A stretch of 51,427 nt of DNA from Chromatiales bacterium (GTDB taxonomy: Bacteria; Pseudomonadota; Gammaproteobacteria; Poriferisulfidales; Oxydemutatoraceae), in assembly GCA_014323925.1 (NCBI GenBank), contig JACONC010000012.1, forward strand, positions 1 to 51,427, written 5' to 3'. A model generated the notes under the pieces. That model was not told the DNA's origin, searched no databases, and worked only from the letters and a program-made list of their open reading frames with translations. A program made the position numbers and the translations under genes. Below, piece after piece: positions 8,437-17,245 of this stretch (position 1 is its first letter; every line of letters starts with the position of its first letter).

Positions 8437-9076
8437 GCTAGAAAGTTTAGTCACACGACCCAGAGGTAAATAAGGTGCAGATAACTGTCTAATCTCCAAA
8501 GTCAAGTATTCTAAGCCTTTATAACCATATCCTCGCCTTAATAAATCCGCTATTTTACGGCTGAGACTTTCAATACCTGCATGGGTTACTCAGAACGATG
8601 GCCTTAGCGCGGATTTATTGAGGATGAATCGGCATCCCAGGCGATGTATTTGCCGGCTTGCAACCATTGAAGATAGCAAACTGCTTGTCTGCCACAACTG
8701 CGACACTGTACCAGAGGTTGCTTTACGCAAGTATGCAGACGCCCTCCCATCGTCAGCACTGGGTGTAAGGCATAATGCTCTCTTCTGCATAGCGTTGTGA
8801 TATAGCGAATACACTGCACTTCAAGCAAGTCAAACGCCGCCTTTTTAACGCCGCCTTTTTTGGGGGTTCAAAAACGGCTACTGCTCGGCAATTATTTTCT
8901 GCACAAATAGCGGTCATTTTCCAAGCTGAATCTTGCAATAGCATATATAGATCAGTGAAGATATGTAGTATTGATTGATAGGTAATTCCTTTAATTGGAG
9001 TTTTACGGAAATAAAGAGATTATACAATTACTCACATATCCTCATTTATCAAATTCTGTGATTAAAATTCTCTAGT
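8437..9076 (-). mobile_element. Internally deleted insertion element, copy 1
   Basis: An about 640-bp element. The left end reads CTAGAAAGTTTAGTCACA (8438-8455) and the right end, inverted, starts ACTAGAGAATTTTAATCACA (from 9076). The first 96 bp of the right terminus align without gaps with the sequence at 51332-51427, and more loosely with 29574-29480. Minus-strand fragments suggest a broken transposase: an N-terminal piece from about 8944 and a C-terminal piece (IESLSRKIADLLRRGYGYKG) reading through about 8585-8427, separated by frameshifts and stops. The C-terminal piece faintly recalls ISL3 transposases, but the family is not assigned. No target duplication was recognised. Confidence 0.7.
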
Positions 9077-9094
9077 CCTGCATCGTACAATCAG

Positions 9095-9123
9095 TTTTAC
9101 TCTGGTCTGAGATAGGGTATAAT
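9095..9123 (+). promoter_or_regulatory. Candidate sigma-70 promoter for cytochrome c4-dsbA
   Basis: TTTTAC (9095-9100), a 17-bp spacer and a consensus TATAAT (9118-9123). It lies about 100 bp before the cytochrome c4 start, so a long leader is implied. Confidence 0.45.
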
Positions 9124-9225
9124 CAGGCTATGCAATTCAAAATATGGATATCTTTCATTATTTAAAGTTTGCTGGTCAAATAAACCCCAATAGCAATTTT
9201 TATAACTGAGTAAAGAGAAATTAGT

Positions 9226-9828
9226 ATGAAATACAAAATATGTTTAATGGTTCTGAGCTTTTTAGCGATGAGCGTGGTTGGTGCGCAAGGCGATATAGAA
9301 CAAGGTAAATCTAAATCTATGCAGTGTGTCGCTTGCCACGGCCCAGACGGTAACAGTGTCAATCCACAATGGCCTAAAATCGCAGGTCAGTCAGCGCAGT
9401 ACATCATTAAACAACTGCAACATTTTAAGAAAAGCGAACGCGTCAACCCGCTGATGAACCCACAAGCTGCCGCTTTATCTGACGACGATATAAAGCATCT
9501 AGCGGCTTACTACGAGTCGATGGTGCGTAGTCCAGGTGCCGCCGATGAGGCGTTAGTCGCCGCCGGCGAAAAACTCTATCGTGGCGGCAATAGCGAGAGC
9601 GGCATACCGGCCTGCATATCTTGCCATGGCCCGAATGGCAAGGGCAATCCGGCAGCAGGCTTTCCAAATATCTCTTATCAGCATGCCATGTATACGGTTG
9701 AGCGGCTGAAGAAATACCGCAGTGCTACCGAAAACTATCCCGGTTCGGAGATTATGAATGGCATTGCTGCAAAATTGACTGACGATGAGATAGAAGCCGT
9801 GTCGTCTTATATGCAGGGGTTACACTGA
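9226..9828 (+). CDS. Dihaem cytochrome c4
   Basis: Periplasmic electron carrier that usually feeds terminal oxidases. It has a signal peptide ending near residue 20 (VVGAQG), and two haem sites, CVACH (Cys34, Cys37, His38) and CISCH (Cys130, Cys133, His134), each followed by a class I cytochrome domain with repeated features (WPKIAGQSAQYIIKQL and FPNISYQHAMYTVERL). The 200-residue length is standard. Its stop overlaps the dsbA start (TGATG), the familiar c4-dsbA pair of gammaproteobacteria. Confidence 0.95.
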   Translation: MKYKICLMVLSFLAMSVVGAQGDIEQGKSKSMQCVACHGPDGNSVNPQWPKIAGQSAQYIIKQLQHFKKSERVNPLMNPQAAALSDDDIKHLAAYYESMVRSPGAADEALVAAGEKLYRGGNSESGIPACISCHGPNGKGNPAAGFPNISYQHAMYTVERLKKYRSATENYPGSEIMNGIAAKLTDDEIEAVSSYMQGLH

Positions 9829-10475
9829 TGTTTGGTCGTACAACAATAATACAAGCAGCGGTGGCTGCTGCTCTTTTTGTGCTATCTGGCCAAGCAGTCG
9901 TCGCTGAACAGTTTGCCGAGGGTAGCGACTACACGATGATCTCCCCGCGTATGCAGACAGAAGTGGGCGAAGACAAAATAGAAGTGATCGAGTTCTTTTG
10001 GTACGGTTGCCCGCATTGTTATACTGTCGAGCCTTATATAGAAGGCTGGGATATACCGGAGGATGTAGAATTAGTACGCATACCTGCCACATTCAGCGAG
10101 CGATGGGTGATCCATGCCAAAGTGTATTATGTGCTGGAGAGCTTAGACAGACTTGATCTGCATGAAGTTTTTTTCAATGCTATACATGGTGAGCAATCAC
10201 GACGCGATCTGGTCACCGAAGACAAGATAGCTGAGTTCTTTGCTTCCTTTGATTCTGGTATAAGCAAGGAACAGTTCATCAAAGCATACAATTCTTTTGT
10301 TGTTCATACTAAAACCCAAAAAGCCGACCGCTTGGTTAACGAGTATGCTATCAAAAGCGTGCCGACCTTTGCAGTGAACGGTCGCTACATCACATCTCCC
10401 AGTATGGTCGGCAGTTTGCCCGGCTTGATGGATGTGTTGGACTATCTGATCAGCTTAGAGAGGGAGCAATCTTAG
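9828..10475 (+). CDS. dsbA: Periplasmic thiol:disulfide oxidoreductase DsbA
   Basis: Introduces disulfide bonds into exported proteins. It has an N-terminal signal segment to about residue 26, the redox motif CPHC (Cys61-Cys64) in EFFWYGCPHCYTVEP, the cis-Pro loop SVPTFAVNG and an inserted helical domain. The 215 residues are typical. Translation is coupled to cytochrome c4 by start-stop overlap. It converges on parB; the spacer 10476-10563 holds only a weak inverted repeat (CACAAC/GTTGTG) and no clear terminator. Confidence 0.95.
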   Translation: MFGRTTIIQAAVAAALFVLSGQAVVAEQFAEGSDYTMISPRMQTEVGEDKIEVIEFFWYGCPHCYTVEPYIEGWDIPEDVELVRIPATFSERWVIHAKVYYVLESLDRLDLHEVFFNAIHGEQSRRDLVTEDKIAEFFASFDSGISKEQFIKAYNSFVVHTKTQKADRLVNEYAIKSVPTFAVNGRYITSPSMVGSLPGLMDVLDYLISLEREQS

Positions 10476-10563
10476 CCGACTGACAGCCACAACCGAAGTA
10501 GTGTTGTGCCTACATTTTCATCCGCAAGTTGCTCAAAAAGATGTAGTTAAGTTGATGGTTTGT

Positions 10564-11496
10564 TTAAGTAATTTTCTCTAATATATTATCCAATTCGTCC
10601 AACGAGGTATAGTAAATTATCAGCGAACCGTTGCTGGTTTTGGAGCTGTATTTAACTTTAACTGTTGCACCTAAATGTTCGGATAGGTGGCGTTCTAGTT
10701 TAGCGGTTTCGCTATCTTCATCTGATTTTTTCTTTTTGGTCTTCTTTTTCTTTTTATTCAAAATTTTCCTAATATAATCCTCAACTTCACGTGCATTCAT
10801 CTGCTTTTCCATTATCAAGCGGGCAGTATCGGCTTGCTGCGCTTTGTCGAGCTGTAGCAATGTTCGAGCGTGTGCCATCTCCAGTTTGCCTTCTGCCAAC
10901 CAGTCGCGTACTTCGGGTGTCAATTCCAACAATCTCAGCAGGTTGGAAACTGCAGGTCTGGAGCGTCCGATGGCAGTTGCTACTTGTGCGTGTGTCATAT
11001 CGAATTTGATTAGCAGTTGTTTGATAGCCAGTGCTTCTTCTATCGCAGTGAGGTCCTGGCGCTGTATATTCTCTACCAGCGCAATGGCTGCGGCAGCGTG
11101 TTCGTCGACCTGTTTTACTACTGCTGGAATCTTGTCAAGATCTGCTAACTGTGCTGCCCGCCAACGCCGTTCGCCGGCAATCAGTTCGTATAGCCCGTGC
11201 TGGCCAGTCGCTACCCGCACGACTATCGGTTGTAGCAGGCCTTGGTGTTTAATAGAGGTGGCAAGTTCTTGCAATGCGTCTTTGTCTATATGTTTGCGCG
11301 GTTGGTAGCGGTTTGGCTGTATTTTATCAACCGCTATATATATAATTGGTTCGTCGATTGTCGCTGTGGCATCATCATTGGCAACTGTGGTGAGTAGCGC
11401 ATCTACACCAAGAGAGCCTAATCCTCTGCGTTTTTTCGCCGTGCTTTTAGCCATACTTTTTGCTGTACTTTTTGCTGTGTTTTTTGCTTTTTTCAT
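10564..11496 (-). CDS. parB: Chromosome partitioning protein ParB
   Basis: Binds parS sites, spreads as a CTP-dependent clamp and works with ParA to segregate replicated origins. Motifs: NRYQPRKHIDKDALQELATSIK, the CTP-binding box ELIAGERRWRAA, a helix-turn-helix (THAQVATAIGRSRPAVSNLLRLL) and a C-terminal dimerisation domain. Two low-complexity parts stand out: an N-terminal run of TAKS-type repeats and a Lys-rich linker (KKKKKTKKKKS) before the C-terminal domain. It overlaps parA by 4 bp. No parS site was seen in the window. Confidence 0.95.
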   Translation of the reverse strand: MKKAKNTAKSTAKSMAKSTAKKRRGLGSLGVDALLTTVANDDATATIDEPIIYIAVDKIQPNRYQPRKHIDKDALQELATSIKHQGLLQPIVVRVATGQHGLYELIAGERRWRAAQLADLDKIPAVVKQVDEHAAAAIALVENIQRQDLTAIEEALAIKQLLIKFDMTHAQVATAIGRSRPAVSNLLRLLELTPEVRDWLAEGKLEMAHARTLLQLDKAQQADTARLIMEKQMNAREVEDYIRKILNKKKKKTKKKKSDEDSETAKLERHLSEHLGATVKVKYSSKTSNGSLIIYYTSLDELDNILEKIT

Positions 11497-12275
11497 GGTT
11501 GTAAATTTTTAGCATTGTTTTTCCTGCGGTTCAACATTTCACCTACCAATTCAATGTAAGCGATGGCACCTTTGGATGCCTTATCGTATTGTATGATAGA
11601 TAGCCCGTGACTGGGTGCTTCAGCGAGGGTTACATTACGAGGGATGACGGTTTGGTAAAGTTCATCCTTGAAAAAAACGCTGAGCTGCTGCGATACATCT
11701 TGTGCGAGGTTATTGCGTGGGTCGTACATCGTACGCAACACGCCTTCTATGCGTAGTCGAGGATTAGCAGTTTGGCGTATGCGTTCAATAGTTTCAACTA
11801 AAGACGAAAGCCCTTCTAGTGCGTAGTATTCGCACTGTATGGGAATAATCACACCCTCAGCGGCTATCAATGCATTGATCGTTAATGCGTTGAGTGTCGG
11901 TGGACAATCCAACAAGATATAATCGTAGGGGGTGTCGTGATTTAATGCTTCGCGTAAATAAAAGCTACTGTTCTCGGCGCGCGTCAGAGCGACTTCGGTG
12001 ACGGTCAATGTCGAGTTCGCACCGACCAGATAGTAACCGCCGGCTTCGCAAAATTTAATACAATCGGCAAGCGATGTGCCTTCCAATAAATTTGCAGTGG
12101 TTGCGGTTAATTCATTTTTGTCAGTGTTGCTACCTGATGTTGCATTACCTTGCGGATCCATATCAATGAGCAATACGCGTCGCCGAGCGGCAGCTAAGCC
12201 AGCGGCTAGATTAACACTTGTTGTCGTTTTGCCGACTCCACCTTTTTGGTTGGTTATCGCGTAGATGGTTGTCAC
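11493..12275 (-). CDS. parA: Chromosome partitioning ATPase ParA/Soj
   Basis: A deviant Walker-A ATPase that positions ParB-parS complexes on the nucleoid. It starts MTTIYAITNQKGGVGKTTTSVNLA (KGGVGKTT P-loop), followed by LLIDMDPQGNATSG and DYILLDCPPTLNALTINAL. The 260 residues match chromosomal Soj-type ParA. It lies 12 bp after rsmG and overlaps parB, as in the conserved mnmG-rsmG-parA-parB order. Confidence 0.97.
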   Translation of the reverse strand: MTTIYAITNQKGGVGKTTTSVNLAAGLAAARRRVLLIDMDPQGNATSGSNTDKNELTATTANLLEGTSLADCIKFCEAGGYYLVGANSTLTVTEVALTRAENSSFYLREALNHDTPYDYILLDCPPTLNALTINALIAAEGVIIPIQCEYYALEGLSSLVETIERIRQTANPRLRIEGVLRTMYDPRNNLAQDVSQQLSVFFKDELYQTVIPRNVTLAEAPSHGLSIIQYDKASKGAIAYIELVGEMLNRRKNNAKNLQP

Positions 12276-12287
12276 TTTCTATTCTAT

Positions 12288-12917
12288 CTAGTATCTAACA
12301 AGCACTAAATTTCCGGTTTCTTCTTTCATTGTATTGAGTACTTTAAGACGATGCCTCAATCCTATCTCAGTTGCTATACTATCTAATTTTTGTAGTTCTT
12401 GTGGGCTTATTTTACCTTTTAATGCCAGCCAATGGGTCTGTTTGTGACCTAAGTGTAGAGTGCTAGCAATAAATCGCTCCAAGCTACTCAATGCGCGACT
12501 GATTATCGTGTCAAATTTAATCCTGGGTATAAAATTTTCGGCACGGATCTGCTTGATTTCTATATGCGAGAGCTCTAGGAAAATTCGGCAGTGTTCCAAG
12601 AAGCGGGTCTTTTTACCGTTGCTGTCTATTAATGTATATTGATGGTGTGGTGCAAGGATGGCCAGCGGGATGCCCGGCACACCACAGCCGCTACCTACAT
12701 CTAAGACAGTGTTGCCACGTAAATAAGGAATTGCAGCAAGGCTACCGATTATTAAATAACGGATGATTTGCTCAGTGCTATTTAACGCCGATAGATTATA
12801 TGCAGTGTTCCATTTTTGTAGTAATTTAATCCACTGCAACAGCATCTCTAATTGTCGGTCGGTGGGTCTAATACCCAGAGCACAACATTCTTGGTTGAGC
12901 AAGGTTATAGATTCCAA
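12288..12917 (-). CDS. rsmG: 16S rRNA (guanine-N7) methyltransferase RsmG
   Basis: Methylates G527 of 16S rRNA using S-adenosylmethionine. The 209-residue protein has the SAM-binding motif VLDVGSGCGVPGIPLAI, a second motif YTLIDSNGKKTRFLEH and ISRALSSLERF. It is 1 bp from the upstream DUF302 gene and 12 bp from parA. The N-terminal WNTAYNLSAL matches the usual KWNxxxNLTA region with the Thr replaced by Ser. Confidence 0.95.
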   Translation of the reverse strand: MESITLLNQECCALGIRPTDRQLEMLLQWIKLLQKWNTAYNLSALNSTEQIIRYLIIGSLAAIPYLRGNTVLDVGSGCGVPGIPLAILAPHHQYTLIDSNGKKTRFLEHCRIFLELSHIEIKQIRAENFIPRIKFDTIISRALSSLERFIASTLHLGHKQTHWLALKGKISPQELQKLDSIATEIGLRHRLKVLNTMKEETGNLVLVRY

Positions 12918-12918
12918 G

Positions 12919-13401
12919 CTATCGCCCCGCTCGTTGTGCCAGGTCTTTTAGTAAATTTCCTATTTCATTGAATTTTTCGGCATAGGCATCAAGCTGATGG
13001 CGTTTTTGCATAGCCTCAACTGAACTGTAGCTAATCCAGACCACACCTCGGCTATCTTCCCACACTAGTAGTTTGAGTGGTAAGTCAAGACCGATTAACG
13101 GGTTTGCCTCGAGCAATTCGGCGTCTATCTCGGAATCGCCGAAAACCATCAGCTGAGCAGGCAATAGGGTCGTACCGGCAGCGCTAGCCACTTGGTTGTA
13201 GTCGATCACTCCAAATACTTTCAGTTCGCTATGCTCGGCAATACGCTTGGCGCGCTCGACAGTGAGTGCGACACTGTGTTTGCTTTTTATATGTAAGGTG
13301 TGCTCCGATTCAATAATACTCTGGGCATTGAGGGGTGCGGCAAAGCCTAACAGTATCCAGTACAGCAGTAGATTAGACGCTGCGCTGATAGCGTAGGTCA
13401 T
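12919..13401 (-). CDS. Exported DUF302-domain protein
   Basis: A 160-residue protein with an N-terminal signal or anchor ([17 protein letters not shown]) and a DUF302-type core: [63 protein letters not shown] and [15 protein letters not shown]. The family has no firm biochemical role. Its first 29 bp overlap the end of mnmG in another frame; there is no later ATG before the hydrophobic stretch, so this start or a non-ATG codon just after it is needed for export. Its position between mnmG and rsmG is unusual. Confidence 0.85.
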   Translation of the reverse strand: MTYAISAASNLLLYWILLGFAAPLNAQSIIESEHTLHIKSKHSVALTVERAKRIAEHSELKVFGVIDYNQVASAAGTTLLPAQLMVFGDSEIDAELLEANPLIGLDLPLKLLVWEDSRGVVWISYSSVEAMQKRHQLDAYAEKFNEIGNLLKDLAQRAGR

Positions 13402-15247
13402 GCTTTTTTAGATAGATCCGCAATAGCGACAGGGATGCCGGGGTCATGCCTTGTATACGCTCCGCCTGTCCTATTGAGTTAGGTTTGAATTCATTGAGTT
13501 TGCTGCGTAATTCGTTGGATAAACCAGTGACTTTAGAATAATCAAAAGTCGGTGGAATTTGTTGGGAGCGCGCTGCAGCGAGTCGCGTGATCTCGTCTTT
13601 CTGACGAATTAAATAACCGCTATACTTTGCCTGTATTTCAATTTGCGAGATGACTTGTTCGTCGGTTGCCACGGCATCCATATTTGCTATACGAGCGATA
13701 TCTTGATATGAAACCTCAGGCCTTTTAAGTAGTTCGGCAGCAGGGCATGGATGTTTGAGTACTATGCCGAGTGGTCGGCATTGTTCAGGGGTGATGGTGA
13801 GGGCTTTGAGTTTAGCTTGCTCGGCATTGATGCTGTTGCGCTTTTTTTCAAACACGCGCCAGCGTAAATCACTGATTAGACCCAGTTCTCTGCCTTGCTC
13901 AGTCAGGCGAAAATCGGCGTTATCTTGACGTAAAGATAGCCTATATTCGGCACGACTAGTAAACATGCGATAAGGTTCATTGGTACCATGTATGGTTAGA
14001 TCGTCTATTAATACGCCAATATAGGCTTGCTCGCGGCTTGGATACCACGATGCTTTACCTTGTGCTTTGCGCGCTGCGTTGAGACCTGCTATCAAACCCT
14101 GAGCGGCAGCTTCTTCATAGCCTGTTGTGCCGTTGATTTGGCCAGCAAAGAACAGTCCTTCTATCACTTGGGTTTCAAGAGATGGATTAAGGTCGCGAGG
14201 ATCCATATAGTCGTATTCAATCGCGTAAGCTGGGCGAGTGATGTGGGCTTTTTCGAATCCTTCAATAGAGCGTACCATCGCAACTTGCACATCAAAGTCC
14301 AGGCAGGTCGAAATTCCATTCGGATAAACCTCGCCGTTGTCTAATCCTTCTGGCTCAACGAAAATCTGATGCGATGTTTTATCAGCAAAGCGCACTATTT
14401 TATCTTCTATCGACGGACAATAACGCGGGCCGGCGGAATTAATTATGCCGTTGTAGGTCGGTGAACGATGGAGAGCAGTACGGATGATTTCGTGCGTACG
14501 CTCGTTGGTGCGAGCGATAGAACATTGGCGTTGCGGTGGATGCTCGCGGCGGCTACCCAGATAAGAGAATATTGGTTGTGGTGTGTCGCTAGGCTGGATG
14601 GCAAGTTTTGTGAAATCTATCGTGTCTTTAGCGATGCGCGGCGGTGTGCCGGTCTTTAGCCGACCTACGCGTAGCGGCAATGCACGCAATCTTTCGGCGA
14701 GTGCATTGGCTGGTGCTTCGCCAGCCCGCCCGCCTTGGTAGTTGTGGGTTCCTATGTGCATACGCCCACCCAGAAAAGTACCAGTGGTCAACACCACCGT
14801 AGGCGCTCTAAAGCGAAGTCCCATCTGTGTAATCACACCTTCTATGCGATTGTTAGTGACGATGAGGTCCTCCACTGTTTGTTGAAATAAGAATATATTA
14901 GCGTGTTTTTCCAACAGCCTACGCATGGCTGTTTTGTATAGCTGACGATCGGCTTGTGCGCGTATGGCTTGCACCGCCGGCCCCTTGCTTGCATTGAGCA
15001 TACGAAAGTGTATGCCGGCAAGATCAGCACAGCGTGCCATTAAGCCGTCTAGCGCATCTACTTCACGGACTAAATGGCTCTTGCCTATACCGCCGATTGC
15101 CGGGTTGCAGCTCATTTGACCTATGGTTTCTATATTTTGGGTGAGTAGCAATACTGCAGCTCCGCTGCGCGCCGCCGCTGCTGCTGCCTCGCTACCGGCG
15201 TGTCCGCCGCCTATAACGATTACATCGAAGGATTGTTGATATTCCAT
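13373..15247 (-). CDS. mnmG: tRNA uridine 5-carboxymethylaminomethyl modification protein MnmG (GidA)
   Basis: FAD-dependent partner of MnmE that forms cmnm5U34 in tRNAs. It begins with a dinucleotide-binding motif ([21 protein letters not shown]), then [42 protein letters not shown] and the C-terminal helical domain with [16 protein letters not shown]. The 624 residues are standard. It follows rpoH by 9 bp, so it is probably co-transcribed. The usual partner mnmE is not in the window. Confidence 0.97.
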   Translation of the reverse strand: MEYQQSFDVIVIGGGHAGSEAAAAAARSGAAVLLLTQNIETIGQMSCNPAIGGIGKSHLVREVDALDGLMARCADLAGIHFRMLNASKGPAVQAIRAQADRQLYKTAMRRLLEKHANIFLFQQTVEDLIVTNNRIEGVITQMGLRFRAPTVVLTTGTFLGGRMHIGTHNYQGGRAGEAPANALAERLRALPLRVGRLKTGTPPRIAKDTIDFTKLAIQPSDTPQPIFSYLGSRREHPPQRQCSIARTNERTHEIIRTALHRSPTYNGIINSAGPRYCPSIEDKIVRFADKTSHQIFVEPEGLDNGEVYPNGISTCLDFDVQVAMVRSIEGFEKAHITRPAYAIEYDYMDPRDLNPSLETQVIEGLFFAGQINGTTGYEEAAAQGLIAGLNAARKAQGKASWYPSREQAYIGVLIDDLTIHGTNEPYRMFTSRAEYRLSLRQDNADFRLTEQGRELGLISDLRWRVFEKKRNSINAEQAKLKALTITPEQCRPLGIVLKHPCPAAELLKRPEVSYQDIARIANMDAVATDEQVISQIEIQAKYSGYLIRQKDEITRLAAARSQQIPPTFDYSKVTGLSNELRSKLNEFKPNSIGQAERIQGMTPASLSLLRIYLKKHDLRYQRSV

Positions 15248-15256
15248 TGTCTCAGC

Positions 15257-16117
15257 TTAATCTTTTATCGCTCGTCTGAGTTTTTGCAATGCTAATTTTT
15301 CAATTTGCCGTATACGCTCTTGAGACACCTTATATTGCTGTGCGAGTTCGTACAAGGTAACTTTTTTATCCGATAACCAGCGCGCTTTCAAAATAGTAAG
15401 ACTACGCTCATCTAGGCTTTTCAATGCATCGTTTAATCTTTTACGGTTATAGGCACCGGCTTGTACATCTTCAAAATATTCTGCCGGATCTACTTCTCGT
15501 TGATCGGTTAAGTAAGCACTGGGTGAGTATGCCTTCTGCTCGCTGTCATCCGGCATCGGGTCTAGACTTATTTCGGTATGCCCCATGCGCTTTTCCATCT
15601 CAGTGACCTCTTCTGGCTTAACGCCTAGCTGGCGAGCAATTTCATGAACTTCTTTTTGGTTCATCCAACCCAGTCTCTTTTTGGAACTTCTGAGATTGAA
15701 AAAAAGTTTACGCTGGGCTTTGGTAGTTGCGATTTTTACAATACGCCAATTTTTAATGATAAACTCGTGAATTTCAGCGCGAATCCAATGTACTGCAAAC
15801 GACACTAAACGCACACCAATGGCCGGGTCAAACCGTTGGATGGCTTTTAATAACCCAATGTTGCCTTCTTGTATTAAATCGCCCAATGCCAAACCGTAGC
15901 CGCTGTAGCCACGCGCAATTTGGATGACAAAACGCAGGTTATGCATTGCCAATTTACGCGCCGATTCAACATCGTTTTCTTGTTTATAAAGCGATGCGAG
16001 CCGCCGCTCTTCTTCGGCATCTAATACCGGAATTCCATAGGCAGCGGTGATATAAGCATTCAGGCTGCTTACCGGCACCATCATCATGTCTTTACTTCTG
16101 ACTAAGTCTTTTCCCAT
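15257..16117 (-). CDS. rpoH: RNA polymerase heat-shock sigma factor RpoH (sigma-32)
   Basis: Directs polymerase to heat-shock promoters such as those of chaperones and HslVU. It has sigma-70 region 2 (LRFVIQIARGYSGYGLALGDLIQEGNIGLL, then FDPAIGVRLVSFAVHWIRAEIHEFI), the RpoH box (KAQRKLFFNLRS) that separates it from RpoD/RpoS, and a region 4 helix-turn-helix (LYELAQQYKVSQERIRQIEKLALQKLR). An internal MMMVPVSSLNAYI start is also possible. It sits after yqeY and directly before mnmG, where dnaG-rpoD would be expected after rpsU. hslVU in the same window is a likely target. Confidence 0.95.
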   Translation of the reverse strand: MGKDLVRSKDMMMVPVSSLNAYITAAYGIPVLDAEEERRLASLYKQENDVESARKLAMHNLRFVIQIARGYSGYGLALGDLIQEGNIGLLKAIQRFDPAIGVRLVSFAVHWIRAEIHEFIIKNWRIVKIATTKAQRKLFFNLRSSKKRLGWMNQKEVHEIARQLGVKPEEVTEMEKRMGHTEISLDPMPDDSEQKAYSPSAYLTDQREVDPAEYFEDVQAGAYNRKRLNDALKSLDERSLTILKARWLSDKKVTLYELAQQYKVSQERIRQIEKLALQKLRRAIKD

Positions 16118-16153
16118 ATTCTCGCTACCAAAGAGTACCGCTCAGAGTGATAT

Positions 16154-16597
16154 TCAAACAGACATCAGCTTGGTCTTTACGATGCGACTTGCGATCGATA
16201 AATCAACGCTACCACGAGCCTGAGTTTTTATCTCAGCCATTACTTTTGACATATCTTTGATGCTGGTTGCTCCGATATGCGCAATCGCTTGGTCAATCAA
16301 CGCATGCAACTCAACCTCACTAAGGGGTTGGGGCATATAGCCGGTAATCACCTCTAGTTCAAAGCTCTCCTTTTCTTGCAGATCGACGCGGCCGGCGTCG
16401 GCGAATTGTTTGATTGATTCGCGTCTTTGTTTAGCCATTTTTCCCAGTACATCGACTACACCGTCGTCATCTAGCGGTTGTCTGGAATCTATTTCTATGC
16501 GTTTTATCTCCGATAACATCAGGCGCAACACTGCCAAGCGTGCCTTATCGCCGCTTTTCATAGCTAGTTTGGCATCGTCCTCAATACGATGTTTCAT
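16154..16597 (-). CDS. yqeY: GatB/YqeY domain-containing protein
   Basis: A 147-residue protein related to the tRNA-binding tail domain of GatB. It contains LRLMLSEIKRIEIDSRQPLDDDGVVDVLGKMAKQRRESI, ELEVITGYMPQPLSE and a C-terminal region SIKDMSKVMAEIKTQ followed by ASRIVKTKL. It lies 3 bp after rpsU. The family is conserved in this operon, but its role in translation is not settled. All features are normal. Confidence 0.93.
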   Translation of the reverse strand: MKHRIEDDAKLAMKSGDKARLAVLRLMLSEIKRIEIDSRQPLDDDGVVDVLGKMAKQRRESIKQFADAGRVDLQEKESFELEVITGYMPQPLSEVELHALIDQAIAHIGATSIKDMSKVMAEIKTQARGSVDLSIASRIVKTKLMSV

Positions 16598-16600
16598 GGA

Positions 16601-16816
16601 TTAATATAAGCGGGTACGCTTAGATCTAATTTTGAATGTATGTCTGCTTTGGCGTTTTTTTGCAAGTATCGTCTTGTGTCGTCGCACTGTGGTCGGTTTT
16701 TCGTAGAATTCGCGTGCGCGTATTTCCATCAAAATACCTGCTTTCTCGCAACTACGTCGAAAGCGCCTGATGGCAATATCTAGTGGTTCATTTTCTCTTA
16801 ATTGTATAGTCGGCAT
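16601..16816 (-). CDS. rpsU: 30S ribosomal protein S21
   Basis: Small-subunit protein that helps early initiation complexes. The 71-residue sequence [19 protein letters not shown] continues with [24 protein letters not shown] and a basic C-terminal tail, as in other gammaproteobacteria. It is the first gene of the long minus-strand run to parB. Confidence 0.96.
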   Translation of the reverse strand: MPTIQLRENEPLDIAIRRFRRSCEKAGILMEIRAREFYEKPTTVRRHKTILAKKRQSRHTFKIRSKRTRLY

Positions 16817-16919
16817 ATATATCTATCTCCAGTCGGAATGTGAATTATACAGGCTAACAATAAATTTGCAATGTTCCCAGTAGAACTGTGGGCAAGGATT
16901 TAACTGCAACTAGGAGATG

Positions 16920-17213
16920 CTAGTGTGAATTTCGCTTATTAGGGTCGTTAGTATGGCTTGCTGGCAGATGGCACCCAGCCCGCATCATCACAAACGGCAA
17001 CAGCTGTTGGTAAAATGAGTCGGCAACTTCCAACTGTACAAAAGCAACATAAGTCACAAATAGATAAGCAAAGCCTAAAATCCCCCTTGTCCAACGGTGT
17101 ACTGTCGTTTCTTCTTTGCAACCGAATATGGCTGATGCAGCTATAAAAATTGCCGCTAAAAAGCTAAATGCAAAAAAGGTGAAAGTGCCTATATCATAAC
17201 CAAACACAAACAT
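16920..17213 (-). CDS. Small membrane protein beside TRAP binding protein
   Basis: A 97-residue protein with two or three hydrophobic segments (DIGTFTFFAFSFLAAIFIAA, ILGFAYLFVTYVAFVQL and a weaker one around FYQQLLPFVMM) and a polar, Asn/His-rich C-terminus. It lies 32 bp after the TRAP solute-binding gene on the same strand, so co-expression is likely. It is too short and lacks the pattern of a DctQ subunit. No family is recognised. Confidence 0.6.
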   Translation of the reverse strand: MFVFGYDIGTFTFFAFSFLAAIFIAASAIFGCKEETTVHRWTRGILGFAYLFVTYVAFVQLEVADSFYQQLLPFVMMRAGCHLPASHTNDPNKRNSH

Positions 17214-17245
17214 TGTTCTGCTCCTCCTAATATATTTTGTCTATT

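Noticed and set aside
10476-10563. Terminator between dsbA and parB
   Set aside because: Only a weak 6-bp inverted repeat without a T-tract.
9077-16920. Replication origin near parA/parB/mnmG
   Set aside because: No cluster of DnaA boxes, no dnaA or dnaN and no parS site were recognised; gene order alone is not enough.
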